From the NCBI GenBank assembly GCA_977006965.1, contig OZ345382.1:558001-622000 (forward strand): a DNA stretch of 64,000 nt. Reading direction: 5' to 3'. Made by a program: the position numbers and the translations under genes. Under the pieces are notes generated by a model. The model was not told the DNA's origin. It made no database searches and saw only the letters and a list, made by a program, of their open reading frames with translations. This DNA is from Phymatolithon calcareum (taxonomy: Eukaryota; Rhodophyta; Florideophyceae; Hapalidiales). Shown here in pieces: positions 23,027-34,533 of the stretch (the stretch's first letter is position 1; the number at the start of each line of letters is the position of its first letter).

Positions 23027-23369
23027 CTCCTCTCGTTGCAAGACAGGAACTGGAGGGAAAAAAGTACATGTGTTGATACACGTTGCTGTCGGTGGGCTAA
23101 ATTATCGAAACTGGCTGTCAGTGGAGACAAGCCAGAGCACAACTGTTAAAACAAGCAACCAACACACGCCAACAAAGCGACCAATCGAGCGAGCGAAACA
23201 ACCGGCGCAAACGCGGACGGACAGCACGGCGGTTACCAGTGTAGCGCTGGAAACGACCCGAGCGAGTTCCTGGCGCAACTGTAGGAATTCCAGCATGTGT
23301 TAGCGGAAGATTCCTGACACTGACGATATCCCTGCAACCCCCTCCGGTGTTCGGACAGTCGGTCGCAAC

Positions 23370-24413
23370 ATGGCAGTCTCAAAGCAGACAGCGGGGATGT
23401 CCACGGCTATTAAAGCGCCGAGGAAGGAGCTCGCAAGTAAGGTTGCGCGTGTCGTGAAATATCCAGGGGAGGCCAGGGTTAAGGAGATGTCTACGTGCTG
23501 GGCAGAGCCGAGGAGAGAAGGCCGCTTGCGCTACTGCTTCCAGCTCACCATGCTCGGTCCAAGAGAGGTCGATGATAATGATTTCATCGACGCATTTTTA
23601 TCGAGTATATATAGGTGGTGTAAGAAGAGGCGCGTTACTATTCTTCCGCAGATCGCAAAAGCATGAAGTGGTATCCAATCTTACTGCATACGATGGATAT
23701 AAATAAATTTCCGGGCGTTCCAATCGGTGTAAGAGGAAAAGTCGCAAGAGAACATAGCGTAACAGAATATGGCATTGTGGTTCTGGGAACTGACCCCATG
23801 TATCTCTGTGCGGACGCGGTGGACCGTTGGTGTGTAGCCATCAAAGGTCGTGCCTTGCGCTTGGATCGCCCAGGGAGCCGCGTTGCAAGCACGTTTGCGA
23901 AATCGTATTACCGTGAAGAATACCCTATTTGTTATCAGTCAGGCGGTGATACGACATGCGTGAGGGCCACTGTCTTAAACAGAATTAAGGACATGGAACG
24001 CCCAGGGGATTCTCTTGAGGTAATACGGAATGTAGTTCAAGGAAGAGTGTATGAAACGCGCGTGAGAGGTCTAGCAGGCCTGTCCAAATGGTTTCCCATC
24101 GCATTGGGCTGGTTCATGTGCCCGGACTTGTGGAGAAAAGTCCGAACTGGCTCATGCAGCAAAAAAAGGCATATTCCTCACAGCTGGGCGTGATACAGGA
24201 TTTGAGAACCACATGGTAGCTGTGAACTCCAACAGGAATCTTATCTTCGACGGAATGGAGAGCTGTGCGTTGAAGCTTTGTCCTCCGGCTTTTGCTGCAT
24301 CCCTGGGATATGGCGTCAGATTTGATTACATCGAAGAAGTGCGGATGATTCCGATGGTGACAGGCCGTCGAAACAGTCGACGGAATCGGAAGATGAGGAA
24401 GAGTGATGAGTGA
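23370..24413 (+). pseudogene. Opposite-strand gene inside the copia element, possible cysteine-protease fold
   Basis: Three successive plus-strand frames form one apparent gene. 23370-23666 (98 codons from ATG) is Lys/Arg-rich. 23663-24193 (176 codons) has typical globular composition. 24213-24413 (66 codons) ends in a basic Arg/Lys tail. They are joined by two frameshifts, near 23640-23665 and 24140-24200. In the combined reading a Cys (GGDTTCVRATVLN, near 23960-23980), a His (FENHMVAVN, near 24205-24230) and an Asp (LIFDGMES, near 24245-24265) fall in the order and local context of a papain/C39-like catalytic triad. That assignment is inference; no family is recognised. The 3' end overlaps the antisense RNase H frame. 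It could be an accessory gene carried antisense by the retroelement, or a captured host gene. Confidence 0.45.
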
Positions 24414-27400
24414 GATGCAAGCATGGCATAGTTTTGCAAAGGAGATTCTTTAATATGGGTAGCCTCGTAGATTGAAACGTAGTTTAGATTAGATGTAAGC
24501 TGGAGATTGTGTTGCGAACAAAGTGTCATATGCGTCTTTGATAAGGACTTGTGTGGAAGGACTCCCGACACCATTGCTTTTTTCAACGTTTTGAAAGCAA
24601 CAGGATTGTCTTTGATTAGTGCATCTGCTAGGTTGTGAGATCCTGCGATACACTGCATTACAGAAATATCTCCAGATTCAAAAGAATCACGTGGTCGAGA
24701 TAAAGTCGGACGAAGGCAATACTGAAGACCCTCATGCGACGTAGTAATAGTGGAATGTAGACCGAACGAGTCGACGGTGAGAACCAATGGAATTGGGTTC
24801 TGCGGAGAAAGGATGATCGACAGGCATTCCACTAAAAAAAGCGAGCGGTTTGCTGACTCTGGAGCTGTGAGTATTTCGGCACCAACGGACGAAATGATAT
24901 CCGCGACTGCTTGCATCTATACCAATCGAGAATTTGGTATACAGAGCTGTCTTTATGTGGAATGTAAAGTCCCGTTAGGAATCCCGTCTGGCCATAAGAA
25001 GATGCTCCTGTACTCGCATCTGAGCAGGAAAGGATTGAAACCGACTTTAGAGTGGTGTGATAGGTTAGCGGAGATGGTATTGACTGATAGCGGAAGGTCG
25101 GAGAAAGCTGACGAACTTGGTGGAAAGCAGAGTTGGCTTCCCACAGGTGTTTAGCTCGAAGGTTTTCAACATTCTGTTAGGATTTTCTGGCTGCAGGTGA
25201 GGCTTGCGGCAAAACGCCATGACCATTGTAGTTAAGCTTCCCCGTCAGGTTCTGGAAAGAGGTGAGCTAATCTGGGGTACATACACCTTCATGCTGCTTT
25301 CTGCATGGGCGCAGATTATCCAGTGCGGTAATTGTAGGCATGAATTGACCATTGAGACGCGATCACTGTAGTCTTCAGACTGTTCAATCATAAGCCTGCT
25401 CAATAATAATTTGCGCTTGGTGACGAAGCGACTAACTTTAAACCGTTTTGATATAGAGTCTTTGAATCTCTGATACTCGTCTGGGCTTCCGGCGAGGAGT
25501 AGATCGTCAACTACATTCGCAATGAGCAGGATAATAAAGGAAGTTCCCTCTTACGACAAACACCTGCGGAATACCTGGAATGGTTTTTAATCCATACTCG
25601 GAGAGCCATTCCTGCACGCAGAGCTGCCAGAGGCGTCATGAATCATCAGGACCATGCGCAGGTTTGATCAGCTGCCAAACTTCATCAATGTAGTCTGACC
25701 AATCGTTTGGTATGCGTTTGTAGACTTCACTCTGAAGTTTCCTTCTTGTTTATAGGCTCTGGAAATATCGATTGTAGCGAGTCTGAAATGCAAAAGAGTG
25801 ACAATAGAAAGATAATTTCGGATAACGGAGAACTGTTCGTTCGATGAATCTTTGCGCAATTGTTCCTTATCTCTGTCGCGAATTCCGTGCGGAACATGTC
25901 TGCATTTCAGTTTTATCTTTCCTCGGACACCATCATCTTTGACGTCAAAGAAGTATTGGAAGCTAATTATATTGGACTCTCGTGGTACGCTTCGAATACT
26001 CACATGGCTATACGCTCTTTTTTCGATATAATTGCTCTTTTCTTTTGCAATTGCCTTATTGACAGGCTATCTCGGGGAAATTTACTGTTCTGTTTCCGAG
26101 ACAGGATATAGTCCTCTGATTTCCCCTATTTTTTAGTACTCGCTGTTCTGAGTATTCCAATGAACAAGGAATTTCACTAGGACGCTTTGATGGAGTTTCT
26201 ATATTATTTTTGGACTGATCAAAAGAGACGGATGGAGTGCCGATATCCATGGAAGGCAAATTCGCCGTCTTCTTGGTTGAGGGAGTGGAACTGAGAAGAG
26301 TGCATGAAAAAGGATGTCTGCAACAGAGAGCGTGCTCATTTTTAACAGAAGAGTTATCAGAATATCCAATTCTGTCTTCTGCCCTGGAGGTACCGGCATT
26401 TGTTTCTGGTGAAGGAGCTGCATATCAATCGGAGCCAACAAAAGGGACCTTCCCGAGCTCAAGAACGTCGAACTCGTGCAGCTGTGAGGATTATGGATCT
26501 AGACGAATGTCTTCATAATCCTTTTGAAGTGGTCTGCCTCTTAGCTTGGAAGTAATGCAGATAAGATCGAAATACTTCTCTGCCTTGAAGACGAATCTTA
26601 GATGCCATTTTCCGAATTTTGTTTCTTTCCTGAAATAATAAACAGGGGTTTTTGGAGAAACCATGTGTTGGCTGACCGGATAAACGTCTCTGGTCGTCAA
26701 GAGCAAGCGAAGAGATCTTCGTGCAACCTGTTCGTGGTGCGATGAGACTGTCTTCTCTTTAAGTGCACCCTTTGGTAGACTACAGAGGGAAGGAGTATAT
26801 CCTCTTTCAAGCTCGAAGCTGCTCACAATTTTCCCTCATGTATGAAATTCTTGAGGAACCGGTTGCTACGTCCTTCATGTGAACGATAGGAAGTTTCTCA
26901 AGTTCTTGGACGTACATGAAGTCAAGCTGAAGGTGTGCTCATTGAAAGTAGCAAGTATCTTGCTCAAGGATACTTTCTTCGCATTTAGTGGACGTCCGGT
27001 CAGCCAGCAGCTAGTGCACTTCGTATAAGCCCACTCAAGCGCCTCTTGCAAGACAGAAGTATAAATATCAGCTCTCTTACACTTCTCAAGAATTTCATGG
27101 ACCGAGAAATGTATGTACACGTGGAGCTTTGATGCGAAATTTCGTGCGAGTTTGGAATCGGAAATTTTCGGGTAGGATGAGGAAGTAGAAGATATAAATG
27201 GAGCATACTTGTCAAGAAGAGCAGAGGAATACAATACTTTGGTGGAGGAAAGAAGGACTTGAACGACTTGGATTGGGATTGTACAAGTTGCAAGTTGGTT
27301 CCAAGAGCGTTTTTGTCTCCAGAAGTATAGATAGTAACAATCAAGCGGTGAGGCGAAAGATTGAGAACATTGGGCGGAATTTCGAGGCTATTTTGATCAC

Positions 27401-27695
27401 GGAACAAGTTCGATCGATACAGGATATGATTACCACGAAGCAAAGTACCATCGCCTTTTCTAAGTTAGAAAGGCAGCTGGACATCTCGACAGTTGAGATC
27501 TGTGGTACTGAGTTTCAACAAAGTTATAGCAAGCTTGGGATCACTGCCTTTCGCACAGTAGGCAAGGTAGAATGGAGAACAATCGAGAGGATAGAGAAAA
27601 AGATCGATGCTCATAGAGATACAAAGGGCAGCAGCAGATTCAATTCCGCCGACACTGCGCGGACAAGAAATGTCAAGGACTTGATTTGGATCCAA
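24326..27695 (-). pseudogene. pol: copia pol: protease, integrase, RT, RNase H
   Basis: Minus-strand order is as follows. A protease-like block is at 27465-27695 (LDISCPRSVGG, the copia 'LD.GC...V.G' site with the Gly altered). The integrase zinc-binding block is at 26875-27234 (CTSCWLTGRPL) and the integrase tail at 26491-26826 (PVYYFRKETKFGKWHL). RT is at about 25240-26003 (KCRHVPHG, then IDISRAY, then the VDDLLLAG catalytic block near 25510). RNase H is at 24326-24916 (DSFGLHSTITTSHEG and GSHNLADALIKDNP, matching the copia 'Q.AD.LTK' end). Frames change repeatedly. It would have copied and integrated the element; now it is inactive. Confidence 0.8.
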
Positions 27696-28116
27696 CCGGC
27701 ACGGATCAACGTCGAATGTGGCTCCAATGCCAGATTTATAGCATGTCTGTGTATGGAGATGTTGGTGCCGATTCGAAAATGCTGGTCTTTCTCAGAGCTA
27801 AAACGATCATTTCTCTCAGAAGGGTTACTGTACCCACCTTGAGCGCGGGTCCGATTCGCGAGAAAAGAAGATTGCGGGCAAGAATCATGGCCGCGTCTGT
27901 GTTCTGAGGAGCCAAAGTCGTACCAAAATGATGCAAAACGACTTTGCCGAACTCGAGGAGGACGTGATGAACCATGATTTCGGCGCTTTCAAATACGACC
28001 CTGCAATCGTGTAGGAACAGAATGCCTTGCGGCGTTGAATGCTAGTTGCGCTATTCTTGGTCTCCGAATTTTCCTTCGATGAAGAAGAAAGCGCAAGAAT
28101 AGCATTATTCGCCCTC

Positions 28117-29063
28117 TTACCGATGAGACTTTTGATCACTGCAGAAGTCATCGCCACGGAAGGTTTCGGTGAGGAGAATATATTTCGCATGAATGCAACA
28201 GTGAAGGCGACAACGAGCTCCAGAGCTGAAAAGCATCTGATTTCTGGCCTTATCAGATGGATTGTTTAGCTTCTTGGCATTTTCCCCAACATACACTAGG
28301 ATGCTCGAAACTTCCTGAATTTTAGAGCGAGCATAAAGAGCTTTGCGAGCGGCTTTCTGAAAAGTTTCTTTCTTGTAGATCTTCAACGATCGATGCTTCT
28401 GAATATCCTTGAGCTGACCTAACGCATTGTAAGTCTTGGACTGATCTTCAGAGCTGAGAGGAAGTGAAGGCTTAGCTCCATTCCGCTTTCGGGATTCGGC
28501 AAAACCGATCAACTGAAGGTTTAGCACTTGCAGGACTGTCTTCACTCAGTGATGCATTGTTCAGATGTGTGATCGCCCGGATCTTCCCCAACTAGTGACG
28601 AAGCAGATACTCCTGCGCGCATGAGATGATGAGCGGCATGTCCACGAAACCTGGAGAAGAAGGTCTGAAGATATTCTTCCTTACGACGACGACATTTTGT
28701 GACCGCATGAAACGAAGCTATCAACCTAGTGACGGCTGCAAGGGCTGGATCAACAGCAATTATGTTGACTATCTCCCGTACAACTTCAATTTGGTCTTCC
28801 TGATCGAAGTTTACAAGAACTTGAGAATAAGTCTCGTCGACGATGGATTTCTGAGTCGTAGGCAGACCGCAATCGTATAGCTGACGAGCGAACGTTGCGA
28901 ATACGGTCTGGTAGGCACGATCTGTGCCCTTCTCGGCGGCCTCAGAGATAGTTCTCACCCTTCTTGATATCTCCCGACGCCACACTTCCATGTCCTCGGT
29001 TGGACTGAACATGGGCGGGTTTATCGGCAAATGAGCTTTCGAGGAACCAGGCGCTAGGACCAT
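28117..29063 (-). pseudogene. gag: copia gag
   Basis: The ATG at 29063 lies four bases inside the LTR boundary. The first frame (to 28542) is a 174-codon helical, charged protein (SRRVRTISEAAEKG, FFSRFRGHAAHHLMRAG). A frameshift at about 28545 leads into a Lys-rich frame that ends near 28117 (AARKALYARSKIQEV). Position next to the 5' LTR and composition identify it as capsid. No classic CCHC knuckle is clear. Confidence 0.6.
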
Positions 29064-29066
29064 AAC

Positions 29067-29350
29067 TTTAGTAGGTAGAGCAACGTGTACGCGTAGTAGC
29101 GAGCGCCTCTGTCGAAGGACTAGGAGGGAGGACAGCGAGCGCACGCGGATGGCGAGTGTAAAAGGGTGCAAAGACCCCCAGACAGTTGTCGGATTGTACT
29201 GTCTGGTATCCCCCTTTTATTGATGGCCAAGAGCCACAAGATTATAATAGTAGATGTGGAAGAATGTGATTGGACATTATAGTGACCAATTAGTGATGAG
29301 AGGATGAAATCAAGGAGTTGGGTGCTACACTTGTAGGCCGTATGATGCCA
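29067..29350 (-). repeat. 5' LTR of the copia element
   Basis: 284 bp, the same length as 22743-23026 and alignable end to end. On the plus strand it runs from TTTAGTAGG to GATGCCA. Confidence 0.88.
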
Positions 29351-29779
29351 CAGGAGCAGCTTTTAATAACTTTTTCATTCTATTATATCGCCTGGTCCCT
29401 ATTACACGGACTCGACATTCTCCATATTGTCAACGAGGGCAACACTGTAGAGCAGTATGGAGTCTTCTTTTTTCCGTTCTTAACATTTCTCCGTAGTCCA
29501 GCTCATGCATTTTTATGTTCATGCGTAGGTCTCCAGGTGGCGCTCTGTTACTTTTCCGAATATATTCGATATTAGCGTTGTGCTCACTTGAGGGAACCTG
29601 CCGCTTGTGTATTTCATGGCCAGCTGTTGATGTCTCACCTTGGAAAACCTGAGGATGACCGGTATATCAACCGATTTGTCGTACGGTATTTTACTCGTTC
29701 TTCTTGCTTCGGGCCTTGAGCCTGCTTTTGCGGTCAGTATTCGTCGCATTTGTCCTGAAGATTTCCCTTCCTGCATATG

Positions 29780-30050
29780 GAGAAATATATGCTGATATAT
29801 TTAAAAACTCCCAAAGCCTCAATTTGAGTAAGCGGATAGACCTTAGTATACGTTGCAACAGGATAAACTCAACCACAGCGCCAGTCCCAAAAGTACTTCG
29901 CAAGAATGGAATTTCTCCTCAAAGGAGCTCTGTTGAAAATGACTCTCCAGCATCTCAACGGCGCAGTTCTGTCGCTTCCATATAGCACTCCTGGTAGGTC
30001 GTTCGGTACGCCAATCTGGATTTAACTGTCCTGCTCTATTCCAACGACCA
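29780..30050 (-). pseudogene. LINE-A 3'-end scrap
   Basis: The minus-strand reading contains the LINE-A C-terminal blocks, such as FNRAPLRRNSILAKYF near 29960-29910, matching FNRAPLWRKSVLAKYF near 8050 in copy 1. It also has a homologous 3' stretch with CTCCCAAAGCCTCAATTTGA near 29807. Several frameshifts are present. It lies about 450 bp from the copia 5' LTR and is probably unrelated to it. Confidence 0.6.
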
Positions 30051-31717
30051 AAGTTTGATTGTTTCTTGTAGGCAGGGGTAGTGCCGATTCCATTGCTATA
30101 CATTACTGTTCGTCGCGCAGTTAAACAATTCACTTGCTCACTTCAGTTAGTCAGCAATTCGGATTGCAATTTGAATACTTCCCGCAATAGTCAGATTAAT
30201 TGTTTATTCATGCCTCTTTTCCTAGGTGTACGAAACTTTCGTCTTCTGCGATAGCCTGTTCAACAGGCTGGTTGACAACGCTTGACATAGCTTCCTTCAA
30301 AGATAGAACACTGATTTAAAGAGATTACGTTTTAATAACGAAGATACATTTTATTTTTAATCAGTTTACAGAGAGTTTAAAGTGGTACTGCTGAATAGGT
30401 CTCGAGAAGGCAATTTCATATATGTAACGTTCGGAAAGAGTAACTCATTGTAAGGGTATGTACAGTGACTGGAACTTAGCGTAAGAAAAATTAACAAAAA
30501 ATAGATTCTGAAAGTGTATGACGCGTGTACATTGATCGCTTAAAAAACTGATCAAATCTTATGACTCTTTTAGAACTGTTGGAAAACGTAAAGCGATTGG
30601 CTCTTTATGTCGCATGTGAAATATTGACAAGTGCCCCGAATTGTTCTGAGATTGACCTAATATATTGTTTTCTACAAAAACATTTTGTAATGACTTGAAC
30701 GCTCTGCACGAAGCTAAGGGAACGGGCACATCCAAACAAATATTGCATCCCTAACAAAAGACACCGCAAATATAGTTGGCATTTTGAGTTCATTTGTTCT
30801 TTCCTGGTGAATAATAAAACATCCACTGTTGGTGATACAAAAAGTTATAGTTCACGGTAGCTAAAAGTTTTTCGAAGAGCTCTCCCTCCACTGGAAAATA
30901 TTTCCTGTATTACATCGCAGTGCGAGTGAGCGGGACGCCATTCGAAATGGTGGAGGAACGAGCGCTGCTGTTCGTCCATAGACGTGCTCCTGACGGCAAA
31001 GGACCAGGGCGGACTACAATAATTACGTGATAGGGCATCAAAAAGGGCAGAAGATCGAAAAACGATGTGGAACTTGAAGAGGGGAAAATTGAAATTCTTG
31101 AAACAGAGCAAACACGAGGCCAGACTTTCAAGTTGAAAAACAATTCACTGAACAAGAGAGACTTGAATGACCTTAGAAGGTCATCTGATATGGAAATCAA
31201 AGCAACATGAATGATCTCACCTGTTCCATGTCTCCCTCCTTTGGACACAACAAAGAGGACATGATGGACATTGAGAACTGCTGCATGGTGAAGAACTAGA
31301 CAGCGCTATTCTGATAAAGGGACAGACTCGTTGAATTGGTCATTGTCCGGGTTCTGCACTGTATTAGCGTTATCGATTCTAATTGAAAATAATTGCAAAG
31401 GACCAAAATCGGAACTTACACTCTTAGAGTCCTCTATGTTTTTAGGGGACGCCATTGTTTTGACTTCCACAGCAGTCACTAGAACAGTTTTCACTCAAAG
31501 AGAGTCCATAAACGCTGTCTGGACTCCCAATGAGCGCACGAAGGGACGTGTTCCGAATACGTCCAGAGGAGCGAATGATGTGAACTTTCGGGGAGGTTGA
31601 ATGTGAGCTTCCATACAATTCAAAGAAGTGCGCAAGACCAATGGTGCGAGGAAATAACTTGTTTTAACTTGGGGTGTACAAATTCAATTGTGAGATCTAC
31701 TGCAGTGTGCACCTGTT
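30051..31717. other. No recognisable gene
   Basis: AT-rich. Plus-strand 31040-31210 reads as a Lys/Glu-rich helical stretch in several short frames. Nothing can be assigned. Confidence 0.3.
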
Positions 31718-32088
31718 TGTTACGGTGCATAATACTTTGCACGTGTGATGTAGGATTATTGTTTCCTGTAATCCTGAAACAGGTTTGACATTCCTCTGAT
31801 CTATGTTGAATCATATTACATGGATACCCGATTGTGGCCTTGAGCACAATATCAGTAATATGATACTATTATTGGGAACACTCACGACCGTTGAATGTGA
31901 CTCAATGTGAATAGAACTCATAGTGAATTGACTAGAATCACACTATAATAAACTCCGGATGTCCGAGGACCTCAAGGGGGAAGGACAAGCGGAACACAAC
32001 TATCGTAGACTACATTATACTGATACCACACGAAGATAACCTCACCAAACCTTTTTTCAAACACCTTTTCCAGTACGTTCTCGAAACA
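31718..32088 (+). repeat. 5' LTR of Ty3-2
   Basis: 371 bp, TGTTACGG...AACA. Its first half matches 34342-34533 and its second half matches 36256-36433. Confidence 0.88.
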
Positions 32089-32239
32089 CTTTGTACTCTT
32101 GTGCAGGCTGCAAAGGTTAGGTTTCAGCTGTTTTCAAAAAGAATGACGATGAACCTATGACGTTCGTACAGTGTTAGGGCCCCGCTTTCTGCTTTGGAAG
32201 CAGGGGATGGAGCAGGTAATGATTCGTGGCCTTCCCGTC

Positions 32240-34250
32240 TAATATGCTAGGCATCTCGAACTCTAACAAAAGCAGAACAGAAATGGGCGAATACTGAACA
32301 ATTCGAAGCTTTGGCAATTTTTTTGGGCTATTGAAAAATTCAGACCGTATTTATGGGGTAGACAGTTCATGGTCTACACAGTTCATGCAAATCTTGCATG
32401 GATTTTGAAAAAGCCTCAACGGCGACTTTCGAGGTGGGCATATAGGCTGCAGCAGTCGGATTTTGTGCTTAGGCACAAGAAAGGAAAAGACCTCCCTCAT
32501 GTTGACGCTTTGAGTCGAAATTCATGGACGGGTGAGCCAACAGACCAAAGTGCAGAATAAAAACTGGCTGCACTTACAATTGCTAATGATGACACGAAAC
32601 TCAGTCTTTTGCTCAAAGAGCAAGAAAGCGACCCAAGACTAAGCCCTTTTATACAATACCGTCGAGGGCATTCAGAACCTGACCGAAAAACGAGAAATTG
32701 TTATGAAAGAATGAAGAAAGTATACAATTTGAATCACAATGGACTACAGAAATCGCCCTCTAATTCCTGACTCTATGTGGAGAGAATTTTTGAAATTGAA
32801 TCATAACCATACTCTATCAGCCCATACGGGAAGGTTCAAGACATACGAACGGTTAAGGAAACACGTGTACTGGGATGGAATATACTCAGATGTTAAAAAT
32901 TGGGTCGGTGGATGTTTATCATGTGCACTTAGGAAGGCAACTAGGCACCCCAGAAGAAACATTGCTCGACCATTTCCAGCAAGCTTACCTTTCGCAAGAA
33001 TATCTATAGATATCGTCGGAGATCAATCCTACAAAAGAACTGCAAAAGGTAATAACTGTATCCTGACCGTTGCGGACCATTTCACCAACTGGCCAGAGGC
33101 AATACCGCTTCCTAATCACCAGGCAAATACAGTTGCGGAAGCACTGCAGGATCATGTTTTTGTCGTCATAGAATTCCACAAGCCATAATATCTGATCAAG
33201 CGAAGGAATTTATGTCCATTCTGTTCAAAGATCAAAACCGATTCATAGGCGTGATACATTATCGCACGTCAACTACATCAGCCTATCACCCACAAACCAA
33301 CGGAAAGGTGGAGAGATTACACAAATATTTGAATAACGCATTATCACAACTTTCAAATTCCTCAAAATCAAATAGGGATAGGTACATTTACTCGGTTCTG
33401 TTTTCATATTGAACGTCGGTGATTGAAGAATTGAGGCACACACCATTCTCTTTACGATGCCATTGTTCCAAGCTGTCTTTTACTTCCGGACTCTATGAAA
33501 TACCCAGGGCAGGTCCCGGAGTACGAAAAGGATCCTGAATACAGAGCAAATATGTCCAAACTTGCAATGATCAAACGGCTAGAAGACGCTTACCAATGTT
33601 TTCGGAAAAGGTATAAGCAGATACTGGAGCAACGGACCGCACGTGTTAAGAAGAGAGCAAGGCCAGAACAATTTATTGTTGGCGATACAGGTGCTTTGTC
33701 AACCGGCTGAGGGGGTAGACATGCCGATGATCGGCTTCCTCTTGCAACTGATTGCTTCTATGTCATCCCTAGGGATGACATAGCAGCTTTGATAGGACAC
33801 TCGTACGAAATCCTTATTTTCCACTTGTTTCTCAGCCGGTTGACAAGCGTGTTGTGCACCGTAGTCTCGGGATGACAATCGCCCTCAGGCCATGATATTC
33901 GGACCTCGGCTGCGCCTCGGTTGAATATGATGCCCTCGGGCTAATGTCAACCCTCGCAGCCGGTGCACAAACCCCACGTGTTTGACGAAGGTATACAAAA
34001 CAACAAACTCTCAACAAAGTCATATGATCCCTGTCGCGTTACTAAAGTATATGAAAACAGAACGTATGTGGTCCAGGATATGCGACAAAGGAAACCTGAA
34101 AAAGTTGTCAATGAACAGAGAATGACACTCTTTATCCCAAGGGATAAAACAGTGATTGGACTTTCTCCTGGCTATCATTCTACTAATGTTCTTGAATTGG
34201 TTGAAGAAGTTGAACCACAACGGGATTTGAAGAGTTATTTCTGTAATTGA
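32240..34250 (+). pseudogene. pol: Ty3-2 pol remnant: RNase H end and integrase
   Basis: The RNase H tail is near 32260-32560 (SRTLTKAEQKW, RWAYRLQQSDF, HKKGKDLPHVDALSR; the usual TDH is TVH). Integrase follows. The HHCC zinc finger is at about 32790-32930 (H-x3-H..., C-x2-C in GGCLSCALRK). The core Asp pair is in ISIDIVGD (33003-33026) and TVADHFTNW (33067-33093), and the catalytic Glu is in HPQTNGKVERLHK (33289-33327). A frameshift at about 33185 and a 267-bp foldback element at 33695 break it. The tail resumes at 33963 (KPHVFDEG, YVVQDMRQRK) and ends near 34250. The catalytic residues are still legible. Confidence 0.82.
33695..33961. mobile_element. 267-bp foldback insertion
   Basis: Flanked by GGTGC on both sides (33690-33694 and 33962-33966), it interrupts the Ty3-2 integrase tail. 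It contains a perfect 16-bp inverted pair (33696-33711 and 33831-33846, TTGTCAACCGGCTGAG and its complement). Between them is a perfect 26-bp palindrome (33758-33783). The right third is rich in repeated CCTCGG words. There is no coding sequence. I do not recognise the family. Confidence 0.6.
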
Positions 34251-34341
34251 TGAAATAGTTTGAATTGTTTATAAGGGTTCGGTATGAGTTTTCAACTGCT
34301 GTTGATGTGATTGTCTCCTACCTTTTTTGACGGGAGCGGGA

Positions 34342-34533
34342 TATTACAGTGCATAATATTTTGCACTCGTGATGTAGGATTATTGTTTCCTGTAATCCTG
34401 AAACAAGTTTGACATCGCACTGATCTATGTTGAATCATATTTCATGGATGCCAGATTGTGGCCTTGAGCACAATATTAGTAATATGATACTATTATTGGG
34501 AATACTGACGACCGTAGAATGTGACTCACTGTG
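34342..34533 (+). repeat. 3' LTR of Ty3-2, first part
   Basis: Matches 31718-31909 of the 5' LTR and is preceded by a purine-rich CGGGAGCGGGA. It is broken off by the insertion at 34534. Confidence 0.87.

Larger units (their letters stand above)
22743..29350 (-). mobile_element. Ty1/copia LTR retrotransposon with an extra opposite-strand gene
   Basis: Two direct repeats of exactly 284 bp (22743-23026 and 29067-29350) flank, on the minus strand, gag, protease, integrase, RT and RNase H in copia order (integrase before RT). The first internal bases after the 5' LTR read TTATGGTCCTAG on the minus strand, reminiscent of copia initiator-tRNA priming sites. A purine-rich GAGAGGAG precedes the 3' LTR. 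I cannot define an exact target duplication: GGAGC abuts the left end but is displaced by 2 nt at the right. Coding regions carry frameshifts. The plus-strand gene at 23370-24413 lies between RNase H and the 3' LTR. Confidence 0.9.

Noticed and set aside
22738-29357. GGAGC as the copia target-site duplication
   Set aside because: With LTRs fixed at 284 bp each, GGAGC touches the left LTR but lies two bases away from the right one. Not an exact duplication.
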